DNA of 64,000 nt from NCBI RefSeq assembly GCF_001861355.1, contig NZ_MASN01000029.1:62001-126000 (forward strand), given 5' to 3'. The first letter of the stretch is position 1; each line of letters starts with the position of its first letter. This stretch comes from Natrialba sp. SSL1 (GTDB lineage Archaea; Halobacteriota; Halobacteria; Halobacteriales; Natrialbaceae). The position numbers and the translations under genes were made by a program. Below, piece by piece: positions 51,223-60,882 of the stretch. The notes under the pieces are model-generated. The model saw only the letters and a program-made list of their open reading frames with translations, had not been told where the DNA came from and did no database searches.

Positions 51223-52440
51223 CTACAGCGAGTCCGATCGGAACCGTTCTGGACCCACCCGCTCTCGATGCTCGTGATCCAACTCGCCCGCAACTGCGTC
51301 GGCAACGAGGTCGGCCACCGCCGGCGCGAGCGTAATCCCGAGTCCCGTCAGCCCGCAGGCGACGACGAACCCCGACACCTTCGTTTCGCCGACGATCGGC
51401 CGCCCGTCCGGCGTCACCGTGCGGTAGCCGACCCACTCCTCGGTGATTGTCGCGTCGTCGTATCCGGAGACGAGACTGGCGACACCGGGTGCCTCGCTCC
51501 GGAACGAATCGGGGAGGTCGCGCTCGTCTAACTCGAGTACACTTCCCGCAGTGTACCCGGTGTTGAACTCGCCGACGACGGCGCGGGTCGGTGCTTTCGA
51601 GCCGTCTGCAGCGCCGGGTCTGACGTAGCGTTTGGATTCGAGGATGGTGAACGGTGTCGCCTTGGGGTTGGAGTTTGTGTTGGGCTGGGTGGAATCGACG
51701 TGCAGGGACGCAGCGGCGGGGCACTCGAGTTCGGCCATCGGGCCGACGGTGTGAGCGAGTGGGAGGGAGACGCCGACCGTGTTGTTCAGCTGTGGTGCCC
51801 AGGGACCGGCGGCGTTGATGACGGTATCAGCGTCGATCCGGCCGGTGTCGGTCTCGACAGCACGAACAGCTCCGTTTCGTGTTCGAATGGCAGTGACCTC
51901 GACACCGGTTCGAACGTCGACACCGGCGTCTCGGGCACAGTCTGCGAACCAGGAAGACACGGCGGCCGGATTGCACCGCAGGTCCGCGGTGGTGTGCAGT
52001 CCACCGACGAACCTGCTTGGGTCTCTGCCGTCGTCGAAATCCGTCGCGCCGTCGAACTCCGTGGGGTCGATACCGTACTCGGCGAGTTCGTCGGGCGCTC
52101 GAAACGCAGCATCGACACCGTGTTCGGCGAGCGTCACCGCGGAGCGCTCGAGGCGTTCGGCGTAGGCCGGCGTTTCGGCGAGGTAGAGCGTTCCGATCTG
52201 TTCAGCCTCGAGGGCACTCTCTTCGAAGAGTCGCTGGTAGGCCTCCCAGGCGCGGTTCCGGAGCCTCACGTCGAACGACGTCGCCTCGACCGCGGCGCGC
52301 ATGAGCATTCCCGCGGAGGCAGCCGTCGTCTCAGTCCCGATCTCGCCGCGCTCGATGAGCGTGACATCGTGGCCTGTCTGGCCGAGTCGCGCGGCGGTCG
52401 CGGTGCCGATAATGCCGCCGCCGACGATGACGATTTTCAT
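51223..52440 (-). CDS. FAD-dependent DAO-family oxidoreductase (D-amino acid / glycine oxidase-like)
   Basis: 405 aa from ATG 52440. FAD-binding GGGIIGTATAARLGQTGHDVTLIERGEIG and the second FAD strand TVINAAGPWAPQL, with a C-terminal WVGYRTVTPDGRPIVGETKVSGFVVACGLTGLGITLAP. It resembles D-amino-acid dehydrogenases or glycine oxidases. It is followed after 51 bases by the paralogue at 49993-51171, and faces an ornithine-cyclodeaminase-family gene. The two DAO proteins are only distantly alike, so they are not a recent duplication. Confidence 0.86.
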   Translation of the reverse strand: MKIVIVGGGIIGTATAARLGQTGHDVTLIERGEIGTETTAASAGMLMRAAVEATSFDVRLRNRAWEAYQRLFEESALEAEQIGTLYLAETPAYAERLERSAVTLAEHGVDAAFRAPDELAEYGIDPTEFDGATDFDDGRDPSRFVGGLHTTADLRCNPAAVSSWFADCARDAGVDVRTGVEVTAIRTRNGAVRAVETDTGRIDADTVINAAGPWAPQLNNTVGVSLPLAHTVGPMAELECPAAASLHVDSTQPNTNSNPKATPFTILESKRYVRPGAADGSKAPTRAVVGEFNTGYTAGSVLELDERDLPDSFRSEAPGVASLVSGYDDATITEEWVGYRTVTPDGRPIVGETKVSGFVVACGLTGLGITLAPAVADLVADAVAGELDHEHRERVGPERFRSDSL

Positions 52441-52571
52441 GCGTGAATGTACCACGGCATTTGTGAAACGCGCTTCTATTCCGGCGGACCCGGCGAACGC
52501 GTGGAGCGACGGGATGAGCCCGTCCGTCCGACATACACTGAAGTAGTCACCGAACAATGCACCAGTATATC

Positions 52572-53573
52572 ATGGTTCGCGTTCTCTCTGCTGACGACGT
52601 GGCGTCGGTCCTCGAAATCGACGACCTTCTGCCGGTCGTCGCCGAGGCGTTCGAAAAGCAATACGCCGGCGCGGTCGAACGACCCGACCGCCCGCACTAC
52701 CCGATCGGCACCGGCTTCGACGCCGACGCGCCTGAAGAGCCCACCGGCACGGGACTCTGCATGCCCGCCTACATCCACGGCGCGAACTACGCCGCGACGA
52801 AACTCGTCGCGGTCTGCGAGGACAATGCCGAGCGCGACCTACCGACGGTCACCGCACAACTCTCGCTGACCGACGCCGAAACCGGCCAACCCGTGGGCTA
52901 CCTCTCCGCTAACCGGATCACCAGCGCCCGCACCGGCTGCATCGGCGGCCTCGCCGCGCGCGAACTCGCCGCCGACGGCCCCATCAACCTCGGCGTCATC
53001 GGTGCCGGCACGCAGGCCCGCTGGCAAACCCGCGCTATCGCCGCCGCGACGGGCGGCGCACTCGAGTCCATCCGCGTCTACTCGCCGAGCGAGTCGCGGG
53101 TCGCCTGCGCGAACGACCTCGAGGAGGAGTTAGGCGTTCCCGCAGAGCCAGTCTCGAGTCCTCGCGAGGCGGTGTCGGACGCCTCGGTGGCCGTGACGGG
53201 GACGACGAGCACGGAGCCGGTGTTTCCGGGCGAGGAACTCGGGCCGGGGACGCTCGTGATTGCCGTGGGAGCGTACACCCCGGAGATGCGGGAGTTGGAC
53301 GACGAAACGGTCGAAGGCGCAGATCGGATCATCGGCGACGTACCAGACGAGGCGGCGGAGACAGGCGATTTGCGTGACCATTCGGATCGGGAGATTGTGC
53401 CGTTTGGGGCCGTCCTTGCAGGAGAGACTGGCCGACAACACGACGACGAGCGTATCGTCATGAAGAGCGTCGGCTCGGCGGTACTCGATGCTGCGAGTGC
53501 GGAGACGGTGTTCGACCGAGCGGTTTCGGATGGGGTTGGAACGACCGTTCCACTCACTGGTGATGCTGAATGA
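52572..53573 (+). CDS. Ornithine cyclodeaminase / mu-crystallin family protein
   Basis: 333 aa from ATG 52572. Rossmann turn NLGVIGAGTQARWQTRAI, and the family's SANRITSARTGCIGGLAAREL and GTTSTEPVFPGEELGPGTLVIAVG. Members are ornithine cyclodeaminases, alanine dehydrogenases or ketimine (pyrroline-2-carboxylate) reductases. Given two DAO oxidases on the other strand, reduction of an imine acid they produce is attractive, but inference. It is divergent from the DAO gene at 52440. Confidence 0.85.
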   Translation: MVRVLSADDVASVLEIDDLLPVVAEAFEKQYAGAVERPDRPHYPIGTGFDADAPEEPTGTGLCMPAYIHGANYAATKLVAVCEDNAERDLPTVTAQLSLTDAETGQPVGYLSANRITSARTGCIGGLAARELAADGPINLGVIGAGTQARWQTRAIAAATGGALESIRVYSPSESRVACANDLEEELGVPAEPVSSPREAVSDASVAVTGTTSTEPVFPGEELGPGTLVIAVGAYTPEMRELDDETVEGADRIIGDVPDEAAETGDLRDHSDREIVPFGAVLAGETGRQHDDERIVMKSVGSAVLDAASAETVFDRAVSDGVGTTVPLTGDAE

Positions 53574-53709
53574 GAGAAAAAGAGCGACGAGAGGGTGAGA
53601 GAGGAGAGGGTGAAAGGGTGACGAGCTGGGAAGAGTGGACGGCAGTGATGAGAGAGACGAGAAGGACGAGAGGGATAAGAAGGACAAGAAGAGAGACTGG
53701 AAAGAAATG
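53570..53709 (+). repeat. Polypurine tract
   Basis: About 140 bases with roughly 85% purines on the plus strand, made of GAGA, GAAGGAC and AGGGTGA words, starting at the stop codon of the cyclodeaminase-family gene. It fills nearly half of the 307-base gap before the sensor gene. The frame through it codes a Glu/Arg-only peptide, which I do not treat as a gene. It could fold as triplex DNA or code for a structured RNA. Confidence 0.6.
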
Positions 53710-53880
53710 CCTGAGCCAACACGTCTCGGCCTCGGCCGCGACACTGAAATATGGGCTTCGATAAGTACCCCTAGAGTAGTTGGGAATGGGTCGCACGAGT
53801 GTCGATTCTCCGGGAAGGGAATCACGGTGGTGGAACTGGACAGCCGGCTCGGGCCGGCTGAACGGATCGGGTGAGCGGTC

Positions 53881-55899
53881 GTGACGCTTCGCTCCGTTCC
53901 GGTCGTCGACCGGATCACGGACGCCTTTTTCGCGCTCGATACGGACTTTCGGTTTACGTACCTCAACGACCGTGCGGAGACGCTGCTCGAGCGATCTCGA
54001 GACGACCTCATCGGACGCGTCATGTGGGACGAGTTTCCACAAACCGTCGAGACACAGTTCCCGGACGGCTTTCACCGGGCAATGGAGAAGCAAGTCTCGG
54101 TCTCGTTCGACATCTATCACGCCCGACTCGAGACCTGGTTCGAGGCGACGGCCTACCCCTCCGAAACCGGCCTCTCGGTGTACATGCGCGACGTCACCGA
54201 GCGCAAGCAACAGGAGCGCGTGCTCGCACAGCACGCCGCCGTCGTCGAGGCGATCTCCGACGCCGTCATCACGCTCAATCGAAACCGCGAGATCGTCTCG
54301 GTCAACGAAGCCATGGAGTCGTTCCTCGGCGTCGATCGCGAGGAACTAACCGGCGAACACGTCGAAATCGTTACCGAACTGGCCGCTATTGACGACGAAG
54401 ACACCGTCGAGATCGGCCGCGCGATCACCGACGTCGACATCGGCACCGCCGACACGCGCCACGTCGAGGTCCCGTTCACCGACGCCCACGGAACGGACCG
54501 GATGGGCGAGTTCCGCTTCGTCCCCATCGAGGACAACAACGCAACCGTCGCCGGCATCGTTCGTGACGTCACCGACCAGTACGAGTACGAACGCGTCGCC
54601 GCCTCGCTCCACGAGGTCACGCGCTGGCTACTCGAGTCCGACGATCCCGAGGAGGTCTGCTCGATCGCGGTCCACGCCGGCAGCGACCTGCTCGATCTAC
54701 CGATCAGTGGGATCTGGCTGCTCGACGAGGAACAGGGGTATCTCGATCCCGTTGCGGGAACCGCGGGTGCATACGAGGAGTTCGGCGGGTTACCGCGGTT
54801 CAACCCGCCACAGGGGCTCGTCTGGGATGTCTTCGAAACGGGTGAGGTCGAACGGTTCGACGACCTCAGCGAGGTCGACGGGCTGTACAACGACGAGACG
54901 CCGCTGCAGTCAGAAGTCATCGCGCCGATCGGTACCCACGGCGTCCTGATGACCGGTTCGCTACAGCCAAACCGATTCGACGAAACCGATGTCGAGTTGC
55001 TCTCGACACTGGTGGAGAACACCCGCGCAGCGCTCGACCGCGCCGACCGGGAGCAACTTCTGCGCGAGCGCACGACTGATCTCGAACGCCAAACAGAGCG
55101 CCTCGAGGGAATCGCGGAAGTTCTTTCGACCGATCTGAAGCGCCAGCTCGACGCCGTCTCCGAGGCACTCGAGGACGAACGCTCGGGGACAGGTTTCGGA
55201 AGCGGAACCCAACACAACACAGGTACCGATAGCACCGACGACGCCTGGCAGTTCCCGCTCGCCGAGGACTCCGTCGAAACGATGCTCGACCGCACAGAGC
55301 GGCTCGTCGACGATGTCAGAGAGTTCGCCCGGAACGCGACTGCTGTCGGCACGCGAAACCGTATCCTCCTCGAACAGGCAGTCCACTCGGCAGCAACCGC
55401 GTCGCGGCTTGACGCGGATGCGGTGGCACTCGAGGAACCGGCCGTCCTCCGGGCGGACGCCGAGCGTTTTGCCCGACTGCTGGAGACGGCGTTCGACGAT
55501 ATTGCTGATCGATTCGACGAGAGTGAAGCGACGACTGGTGGCAAGGAAGCGAACGCTGATACTACAGGTGATGACCCCACCGTCCGTATCGAACTCCTGG
55601 GTGTTTCAAACGACGAACAGCAGACACCCGCCCAGCCACAGGCAGTGATCGGGAACGGATCCGACGACCGCCCGCGTGGGTTCGTTCTTGTCGACACGGC
55701 CGCATCGGAGCCGGTCGAGCCGTCGGATCGTGTGTTCGACGCCGATGCAGACGGTGACGATTCCGAGACGGTCGACGGACTTGGGCTCGCACTCGTCCGC
55801 GCGATTGCTGACGCACACGACTGGACGCTGTCGATCGAGTCAGCGGAGAACGGAACCCGTATCGAAGTTCGAGACGTGACGACGCTCGAGCCGCTGTAG
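53881..55899 (+). CDS. PAS-PAS-GAF sensor with degenerate histidine-kinase core
   Basis: 672 aa from a GTG at 53881. PAS domains cover about 10-105 and 115-235, a GAF domain 240-385, then a coiled linker and kinase-like core. The H-box, normally S-H-D-L-R-N-P, reads STDLKRQ with Thr417 where the phospho-accepting His should be. The N-box Asn is replaced (FDDIADR, Asp539), and the G1 box DxGxG reads DTAAS (605-609). Only the G2-type DGLGLALVRAIADAHDW (632-648) is kept. So it can hardly autophosphorylate and may bind ligand, form mixed dimers or act on a partner kinase. It converges on a HalX regulator gene with 22 bases between. Confidence 0.8.
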   Translation: MTLRSVPVVDRITDAFFALDTDFRFTYLNDRAETLLERSRDDLIGRVMWDEFPQTVETQFPDGFHRAMEKQVSVSFDIYHARLETWFEATAYPSETGLSVYMRDVTERKQQERVLAQHAAVVEAISDAVITLNRNREIVSVNEAMESFLGVDREELTGEHVEIVTELAAIDDEDTVEIGRAITDVDIGTADTRHVEVPFTDAHGTDRMGEFRFVPIEDNNATVAGIVRDVTDQYEYERVAASLHEVTRWLLESDDPEEVCSIAVHAGSDLLDLPISGIWLLDEEQGYLDPVAGTAGAYEEFGGLPRFNPPQGLVWDVFETGEVERFDDLSEVDGLYNDETPLQSEVIAPIGTHGVLMTGSLQPNRFDETDVELLSTLVENTRAALDRADREQLLRERTTDLERQTERLEGIAEVLSTDLKRQLDAVSEALEDERSGTGFGSGTQHNTGTDSTDDAWQFPLAEDSVETMLDRTERLVDDVREFARNATAVGTRNRILLEQAVHSAATASRLDADAVALEEPAVLRADAERFARLLETAFDDIADRFDESEATTGGKEANADTTGDDPTVRIELLGVSNDEQQTPAQPQAVIGNGSDDRPRGFVLVDTAASEPVEPSDRVFDADADGDDSETVDGLGLALVRAIADAHDWTLSIESAENGTRIEVRDVTTLEPL

Positions 55900-55921
55900 A
55901 CGGACACACGGAGAGAACGCG

Positions 55922-56527
55922 TTATTCGGATTCGTCAGCGTCTGTCGTGGTTGTCTTGTCTGCTTCGTCCGCCTCGCCAGCCGTCGTTGCCTTGTTCGCC
56001 TCGATTGCATCCGCGACCACCGTCGAAATCTCCACCCGTGACCCCGCCAGTTGTGCTTCGAGTCGCTCGTACGCCTCGCTGTCAGCGAGCTGTTCCGGCG
56101 TCTTCTCGGTGTCGAGCAACGCCTTCTTCTCTGCAAGTGTGAACAACTCCTGGAATTCCTCGTCGTACGTCGCACGCACCTCGAGTCGCTCGACTGCCTG
56201 TAGCAACTCGTCCTTTGACACTGGCTTGACAAGATAATCGTCGAACCCCATGCTGACGATGTCGAAATCCGGCTCGACCGCGGTCACCATCGCGACACGA
56301 CACTCTACCTCGCGCTCTCCGATCGTCTCGAGTACGGTGTCGCCCGAGAGTTCGGGCATCCGCCGATCGAGCAGGACGACGTCGACCGAGTCGTCGATCA
56401 GTTCGAGCGCCTCGGAGCCGTTCGAGGCCGTGTGGGTGTCGTACTCGTCGCCGAGCCAGACGGTGTAGAGATTCGCAAGATCGGGTTCATCCTCAACGAT
56501 CAGGACGGTCGGGGTGTCGGTAGCCAT
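55922..56527 (-). CDS. HalX-type response regulator
   Basis: 201 aa from ATG 56527. Receiver domain with acidic pocket EDE (12-14), phospho-accepting Asp54 in VVLLDRRMPEL, Thr81 and Lys100 (YLVKPVSK), all intact. The HalX domain follows (LLQAVERLEVRATYDEEFQELFTLAEKKALLD), a haloarchaeal output helix pair of unknown target, then a disordered A/T/D/E tail. No DNA-binding domain is present. It converges on the sensor-like gene, a common pairing even though not an operon. Confidence 0.9.
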   Translation of the reverse strand: MATDTPTVLIVEDEPDLANLYTVWLGDEYDTHTASNGSEALELIDDSVDVVLLDRRMPELSGDTVLETIGEREVECRVAMVTAVEPDFDIVSMGFDDYLVKPVSKDELLQAVERLEVRATYDEEFQELFTLAEKKALLDTEKTPEQLADSEAYERLEAQLAGSRVEISTVVADAIEANKATTAGEADEADKTTTTDADESE

Positions 56528-56685
56528 GAAGCGAGATCCTCCAGTGTGTCGTTGGGGAACGACAGGGTTGTCATGGCAGTTGAACTGAGAATATATCAAC
56601 ATACCGGGACCAGATTCGGAACAGGACGGTCCTCGGCGTTGGCGATCCAGTCCGAGAACAATGATCCACCGCGTGACGCGACGAC

Positions 56686-58890
56686 TTACTCGAGTTCGTC
56701 CTCGATCGTCGAGCGCAGATCGCGAATTTCGGTTGCGTCGACCGTGATCGTCTCGTCGCCGACGGTCAGCGAGAGGGTGCCGTCGGCAGTCGCCGAGCCA
56801 AGCGAGACAACCGGCGCAACGTCGTCGAACGCATCGCGGACGGCCGCAGGCGATTCGGTCTGAATCACTGCGCGGCCGGGCTGTTCGTGGAACAGTGCGC
56901 CCGCGAGGTCGCTCACGTCCGGAATCGAGATGTCGAGACCCGCATCGTCGGTGACCATCTCTGCGAGTGCACCCACGAGCCCGCCGTGGCTCACGTCGTG
57001 CACCGCGAGCGTCGCCTCGTCGTCTGCGACAGACGCGAGCGTGCTGACCAGCTCGGCTGCCTGCTCGTCCGATGGAAGTACGGGGAACTGATCGCTGCCG
57101 TCGAACTGTGCGAGGTACTCCGAACCGCCCAGTGCGAACGCGTCGGACTCGAGTGCGAGGTCGCCGACGAGGAGGAGTTCACTGTCACCCTCCGCTGTAG
57201 GCTGGACCTCGAGCGGCGGCGCGTCGTAGCCCGTCTTCGTGCCGACCATCGCAAGCGTCGGCGTCGGTGGGATCGGGCCGGCGACGGAGTCGTTGTACAG
57301 CGAGACGTTGCCGCCAACGACGGGCGTCGAGAGCGTCTCACACATGTCGGCGAGCCCGTCGACGATGCCCGTGAAGCCACCGTAGACCTCCGGCTTCTCC
57401 GGGTTGCCGCCGTTGAGGCAGTCGACTGCCGCGAGGGGGGTCGCGCCCTTGGCCGCGATATTCGTCGCGTTCTCGAGTGCAATCGCGCGCGCGCCGTCGT
57501 ACGGTGCGGTGGTCGTCCAGTTCGGGGCCGCGCCGGCGGAGATAGCGAGTCCGGTGTTGGCCTCTCGAACGGCGACAATAGCTGCGTCGTCGCCCGGCCC
57601 GACGCTCGTCCGCACGCCGACTTCGTGGTCGTACTGGCGGTAGACCCAGCGCTTCGAGGCCGTGTTCGGGCTGGAGACGACCGCATCGAAGGCCGCAGAA
57701 AGGTCGGCGTCCGGCAGGTCGGTCTCGGGTTCCGTGGGGTCGTTCGCCGGCAGATCGTTCATCGGCGCACCCTCACCCAGGAAGTACGCGTCAACGTCGA
57801 CGACCGTCTCTCCCTCGAAGGTACAGGTGTAGTTCTCCGCCGTGACCTCGCCGATAACCGAACAGCCCAGATCGAAGCGGTCTGCGATTTCCGCGACGCG
57901 GTCGACGTTCTCGGGCTCGACCTCGTAGCACATCCGCTCCTGGGACTCGGCGAGCAGGATCTCGAGTGCCGACATATTTGGCTCGCGCTGGTGGACACGT
58001 TCCAGTTCGATCGCTGCGCCGAGGCCGCCCTTGGCGACGAGTTCGCTCGAGGCACCGCCCAGGCCGGCAGCGCCGAGGTCGCGTGCGGACTCGATCAGGC
58101 CTTCGTCGACGAGTTGCTCGTTGGCCTCGATGAGCAGTTTCTCGGCGTAGGGGTCGCCGACCTGAACGGCGGGTCGGTCTTCAGTTTCGGCGTCCTCGGC
58201 CAGGTCCTCACTGGCGAAGCTCGCGCCGCCGAGACCGTCGCGGCCGGTCGCGTTGCCGACGAGGACGAGTTTGTTACCGGGCTCCTGGGCTTCGGCGGTG
58301 ACGAGTCGCTCCTCGTTCGTCAGGCCGACGCAGGCGACGTTCACCAGCGGGTTGCCCTCGTAGTCGGGATGGAAGTCGACGCTGCCCGCGACCGTCGGGA
58401 CGCCGATACAGTTGCCGTAGTGACTGATCCCTTCCACGACGCCCTCGAACAGGTACTTCGAGTGTTCGCGGTCGAACTCGCCGAAGTACAGCGAGTCCGC
58501 GAGCGCGATAGGGTAGGCACCCATCGAGAGGGTGTCCCGGACGATGCCGCCGACGCCGGTCGCAGCGCCATCGAACGGGTCGACGTAGGAGGGATGGTTG
58601 TGGCTCTCGATGCCCATCGTGATGTACGTCTGTGAGTCGTCTCCGTTCGTGTCCGCGTCCATGTCCGTCCCCTCGTCTTCGCTCTCGGGCAACGCGACGA
58701 CTGCCGCGTCGTCGCCCGGACCGATGACGACCTGGTCACCTTCGCTCTCGAACGCCGACAGCAACGGTCTCGAGGAGCGGTACGCGCAGTGTTCGCTCCA
58801 GAGGTTCTCGAACAGCGCCGCCTCCGCCGGGGTCGGCTCTCGACCCAGTTCCTCGACGACGAGTTCGTGATCCGAATCGGCAAGGCTCAT
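56686..58890 (-). CDS. purL: Phosphoribosylformylglycinamidine synthase subunit PurL
   Basis: 734 aa, the small (three-subunit complex) form. It makes FGAM from FGAR using ATP and glutamine-derived ammonia supplied by PurQ with PurS. Key parts are [19 protein letters not shown] at the N-terminus (conserved His), [34 protein letters not shown] and [16 protein letters not shown]. PurQ and PurS are not in the window. A short insert [17 protein letters not shown] in the first ATPase half is a local acidic addition. Confidence 0.95.
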   Translation of the reverse strand: MSLADSDHELVVEELGREPTPAEAALFENLWSEHCAYRSSRPLLSAFESEGDQVVIGPGDDAAVVALPESEDEGTDMDADTNGDDSQTYITMGIESHNHPSYVDPFDGAATGVGGIVRDTLSMGAYPIALADSLYFGEFDREHSKYLFEGVVEGISHYGNCIGVPTVAGSVDFHPDYEGNPLVNVACVGLTNEERLVTAEAQEPGNKLVLVGNATGRDGLGGASFASEDLAEDAETEDRPAVQVGDPYAEKLLIEANEQLVDEGLIESARDLGAAGLGGASSELVAKGGLGAAIELERVHQREPNMSALEILLAESQERMCYEVEPENVDRVAEIADRFDLGCSVIGEVTAENYTCTFEGETVVDVDAYFLGEGAPMNDLPANDPTEPETDLPDADLSAAFDAVVSSPNTASKRWVYRQYDHEVGVRTSVGPGDDAAIVAVREANTGLAISAGAAPNWTTTAPYDGARAIALENATNIAAKGATPLAAVDCLNGGNPEKPEVYGGFTGIVDGLADMCETLSTPVVGGNVSLYNDSVAGPIPPTPTLAMVGTKTGYDAPPLEVQPTAEGDSELLLVGDLALESDAFALGGSEYLAQFDGSDQFPVLPSDEQAAELVSTLASVADDEATLAVHDVSHGGLVGALAEMVTDDAGLDISIPDVSDLAGALFHEQPGRAVIQTESPAAVRDAFDDVAPVVSLGSATADGTLSLTVGDETITVDATEIRDLRSTIEDELE

Positions 58891-59025
58891 TCACCTAGGT
58901 GATGAAAGTGCGGTGGTAAATGGGTTTCCATATCCACGTTCGTGTATATCGGAAGCGGCTACGGTCGTGACCGTGACAGCGCGCGGACCGAGGCGCTTTT
59001 GATCAATCGCCGTGAACACAGAGGC

Positions 59026-59712
59026 GTGCTGTCGGTCGAACTCCACGCCCACTCGGCGCTGTCGTACGACGGCCGTGATCCGGTCGAACTCATCTTAGAG
59101 CAGGCCGACGCCGTCGGGCTCGACGCGATCGCCGTGACGGACCACGACGAGATCGACGCGAGTCTCGCGGCCGCCGAGCGCGCGCCCGACTACGGACTGG
59201 TCGGCATCCCCGCCATGGAAATCTCGAGCAAAGCCGGCCACATCCTCGGCTTCGGACTCGAGGAGGCCGTCCCGCCGGGTCTCTCCTACGAAACGACACT
59301 CGAGGAGATCCGCTCACAGGGCGGTCTCGCCGTGATCCCCCATCCCTTCCAGGAGTCTCGACACGGCGTCATGGCTCGCATCTCACGCGAGCAACTCGCG
59401 ATGGGTGACGCTATCGAGGTCTACAACTCCCGGCTGCTGACCGGCCGCGCCAACCGCCAGGCCGAACGGTACGCCGAATCTCGAAATCTCCCGATGACCG
59501 CGGGCAGCGACGCCCACATCAGCGAGATGGTCGGCCAGGCCGTCACCCGCGTCGACGCCGACGACCGCTCCGCCGACGCCATCCTGCAGGCGATTCGAGA
59601 GGGTCGAACCACCGTCGAAGGCAAACGAACGCCGTGGCACATTAGCTTTCGCCAGGCCGCTGGCGGCGTCTCACGACGGGTCCGAAACGGCGTTCTGGGG
59701 CTATTTCAATGA
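59026..59712 (+). CDS. PHP domain metal-dependent phosphoesterase
   Basis: 228 aa with a GTG start at 59026, chosen because a CTTTTGA element sits about 27 bases upstream and the product then begins MLSVELHAHSALSYDGRDP, the first metal motif. Further metal ligands are AVTDHDEIDAS, LGIPAMEISS-type Glu, IPHPF and GSDAHISEMVG. Such enzymes hydrolyse nucleotide or histidinol phosphates, or 5'-3' DNA/RNA ends. It overlaps the asparagine-synthase-like gene by 4 bases (ATGA). Confidence 0.83.
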   Translation: MLSVELHAHSALSYDGRDPVELILEQADAVGLDAIAVTDHDEIDASLAAAERAPDYGLVGIPAMEISSKAGHILGFGLEEAVPPGLSYETTLEEIRSQGGLAVIPHPFQESRHGVMARISREQLAMGDAIEVYNSRLLTGRANRQAERYAESRNLPMTAGSDAHISEMVGQAVTRVDADDRSADAILQAIREGRTTVEGKRTPWHISFRQAAGGVSRRVRNGVLGLFQ

Positions 59713-60863
59713 TGCAGGACGAGTCTGGGTCGTCGGCCGCCTCCGCCTCAACACCCCCACTCCGCGGAACCGACCCCGACACAGTCCGAGCCACACTCGA
59801 GTCCGGCGAGCCACTGCCCGGCACGACCGGCTTCGCTGGCGTCGTCGACATCGACGGCCGAGACCACCTCGTTCGCGACGTTCTGGGCCGCGTGCCGCTG
59901 TTCGTCGAGCGCGATCAGCCCCCGACTGACGCGTGGGCGTACACTCCCGAGGAACTCGCCGACCCCATTGCGTTTCCCGCCGGAGCCGTCGCCACCCCTG
60001 ACGACAGTGCATCGCAACAGCGGTGGACCATCCCGGACCCCGACCCGATCGAGGATTTCGATGCAGCGCGAGCCGTACTCGAATCCGCCATCGAGACGGC
60101 AACCACCGAGGCCGCTGCAACGGACGCGGCTATCGCGGTCGCCTTTTCGGGCGGCGTCGACTCCGCGCTCGTCGCCGAACTGCTCGACGCGCCGCTGTAC
60201 GTCGTCGGCTTCCCGGATAGCCACGACGTCGAGGCAGCCCGCAGCGCCGCAGCGGCGATGGGCCGCGAACTAACCGTGGTCGAACTCGAGCCGGCCGATC
60301 TCGAGCGCGCCGTTCCCGAAATCGCGCGCGCGACCGGGCGCACGAACGCGATGGATATTCAGATCGCGCTGCCGTTGTACCTGGTCGGCGAACGCGTCGC
60401 CGCCGACGGGTTCGACGCGCTCGCGGTTGGGCAGGGTGCGGACGAACTGTTCGGCGGCTACGAGAAGGTAGTCAGGCTCGACCACCGCGTCGAGGCCGAG
60501 ACGACCCGTGGAGCCGTCCGCGAGCAGATTCGAAGCCTCTCCGAGCAGCTCCCACGGGACGTGCGTGCTATCGAGGCTGCCGGCCTCGAGCCGGTTGCAC
60601 CGCTGTTACACGACGAGGTCGTCGACGCGGCGCTCCGCTTGCCAGACGAGCTGCTCGCCGATGAGGAGACGCGAAAGCGCGGCTTCCGGCAGGTGGCGGC
60701 CGAGTATCTGCCGGAGGCGATCGCGGTGCGGGACAAAAAAGCAGTGCAGTACGGCAGTCTCGTCGCACGCGAACTCGACCGGCTGGCCCGCCAGGCGGGC
60801 TACAAGCGCCGAATGGACGACCACGTGACGAAGTACGTGGACTCGCTGCTCGAGGACGAGTAG
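59709..60863 (+). CDS. Asparagine synthase-like protein without glutaminase active site
   Basis: 384 aa. The ATP-pyrophosphatase P-loop is AVAFSGGVDSALVAEL (S147-S152), with DELFGGYEK and EPVAPLLHDEVV later, as in AsnB. The N-terminal 115 residues are only a remnant of the Ntn glutaminase fold: there is no N-terminal Cys (starts MMQDESGS), though GFAGVVD and VRDVLGRVPLF are left. It probably uses free ammonia or an amine, or makes a non-asparagine amide. Coupled to the PHP gene (overlapping start and stop), a pairing of unknown meaning. Confidence 0.8.
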   Translation: MMQDESGSSAASASTPPLRGTDPDTVRATLESGEPLPGTTGFAGVVDIDGRDHLVRDVLGRVPLFVERDQPPTDAWAYTPEELADPIAFPAGAVATPDDSASQQRWTIPDPDPIEDFDAARAVLESAIETATTEAAATDAAIAVAFSGGVDSALVAELLDAPLYVVGFPDSHDVEAARSAAAAMGRELTVVELEPADLERAVPEIARATGRTNAMDIQIALPLYLVGERVAADGFDALAVGQGADELFGGYEKVVRLDHRVEAETTRGAVREQIRSLSEQLPRDVRAIEAAGLEPVAPLLHDEVVDAALRLPDELLADEETRKRGFRQVAAEYLPEAIAVRDKKAVQYGSLVARELDRLARQAGYKRRMDDHVTKYVDSLLEDE

Positions 60864-60882
60864 CCGGGCAGCCGCTACCCAC

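Noticed and set aside
53570-53764. 64-codon plus-strand frame in the polypurine tract
   Set aside because: Codes Glu/Arg repeats only; a product of base composition.
54153-55907. 584-residue open frame opposite the sensor gene
   Set aside because: Ser/Arg-rich shadow of the PAS/GAF gene, whose domains are clear in the other strand.
56887-58635. 582-residue open frame opposite purL
   Set aside because: Mirror frame of a highly conserved gene in GC-rich DNA; Arg/Val-rich, no motif, and purL is certain.
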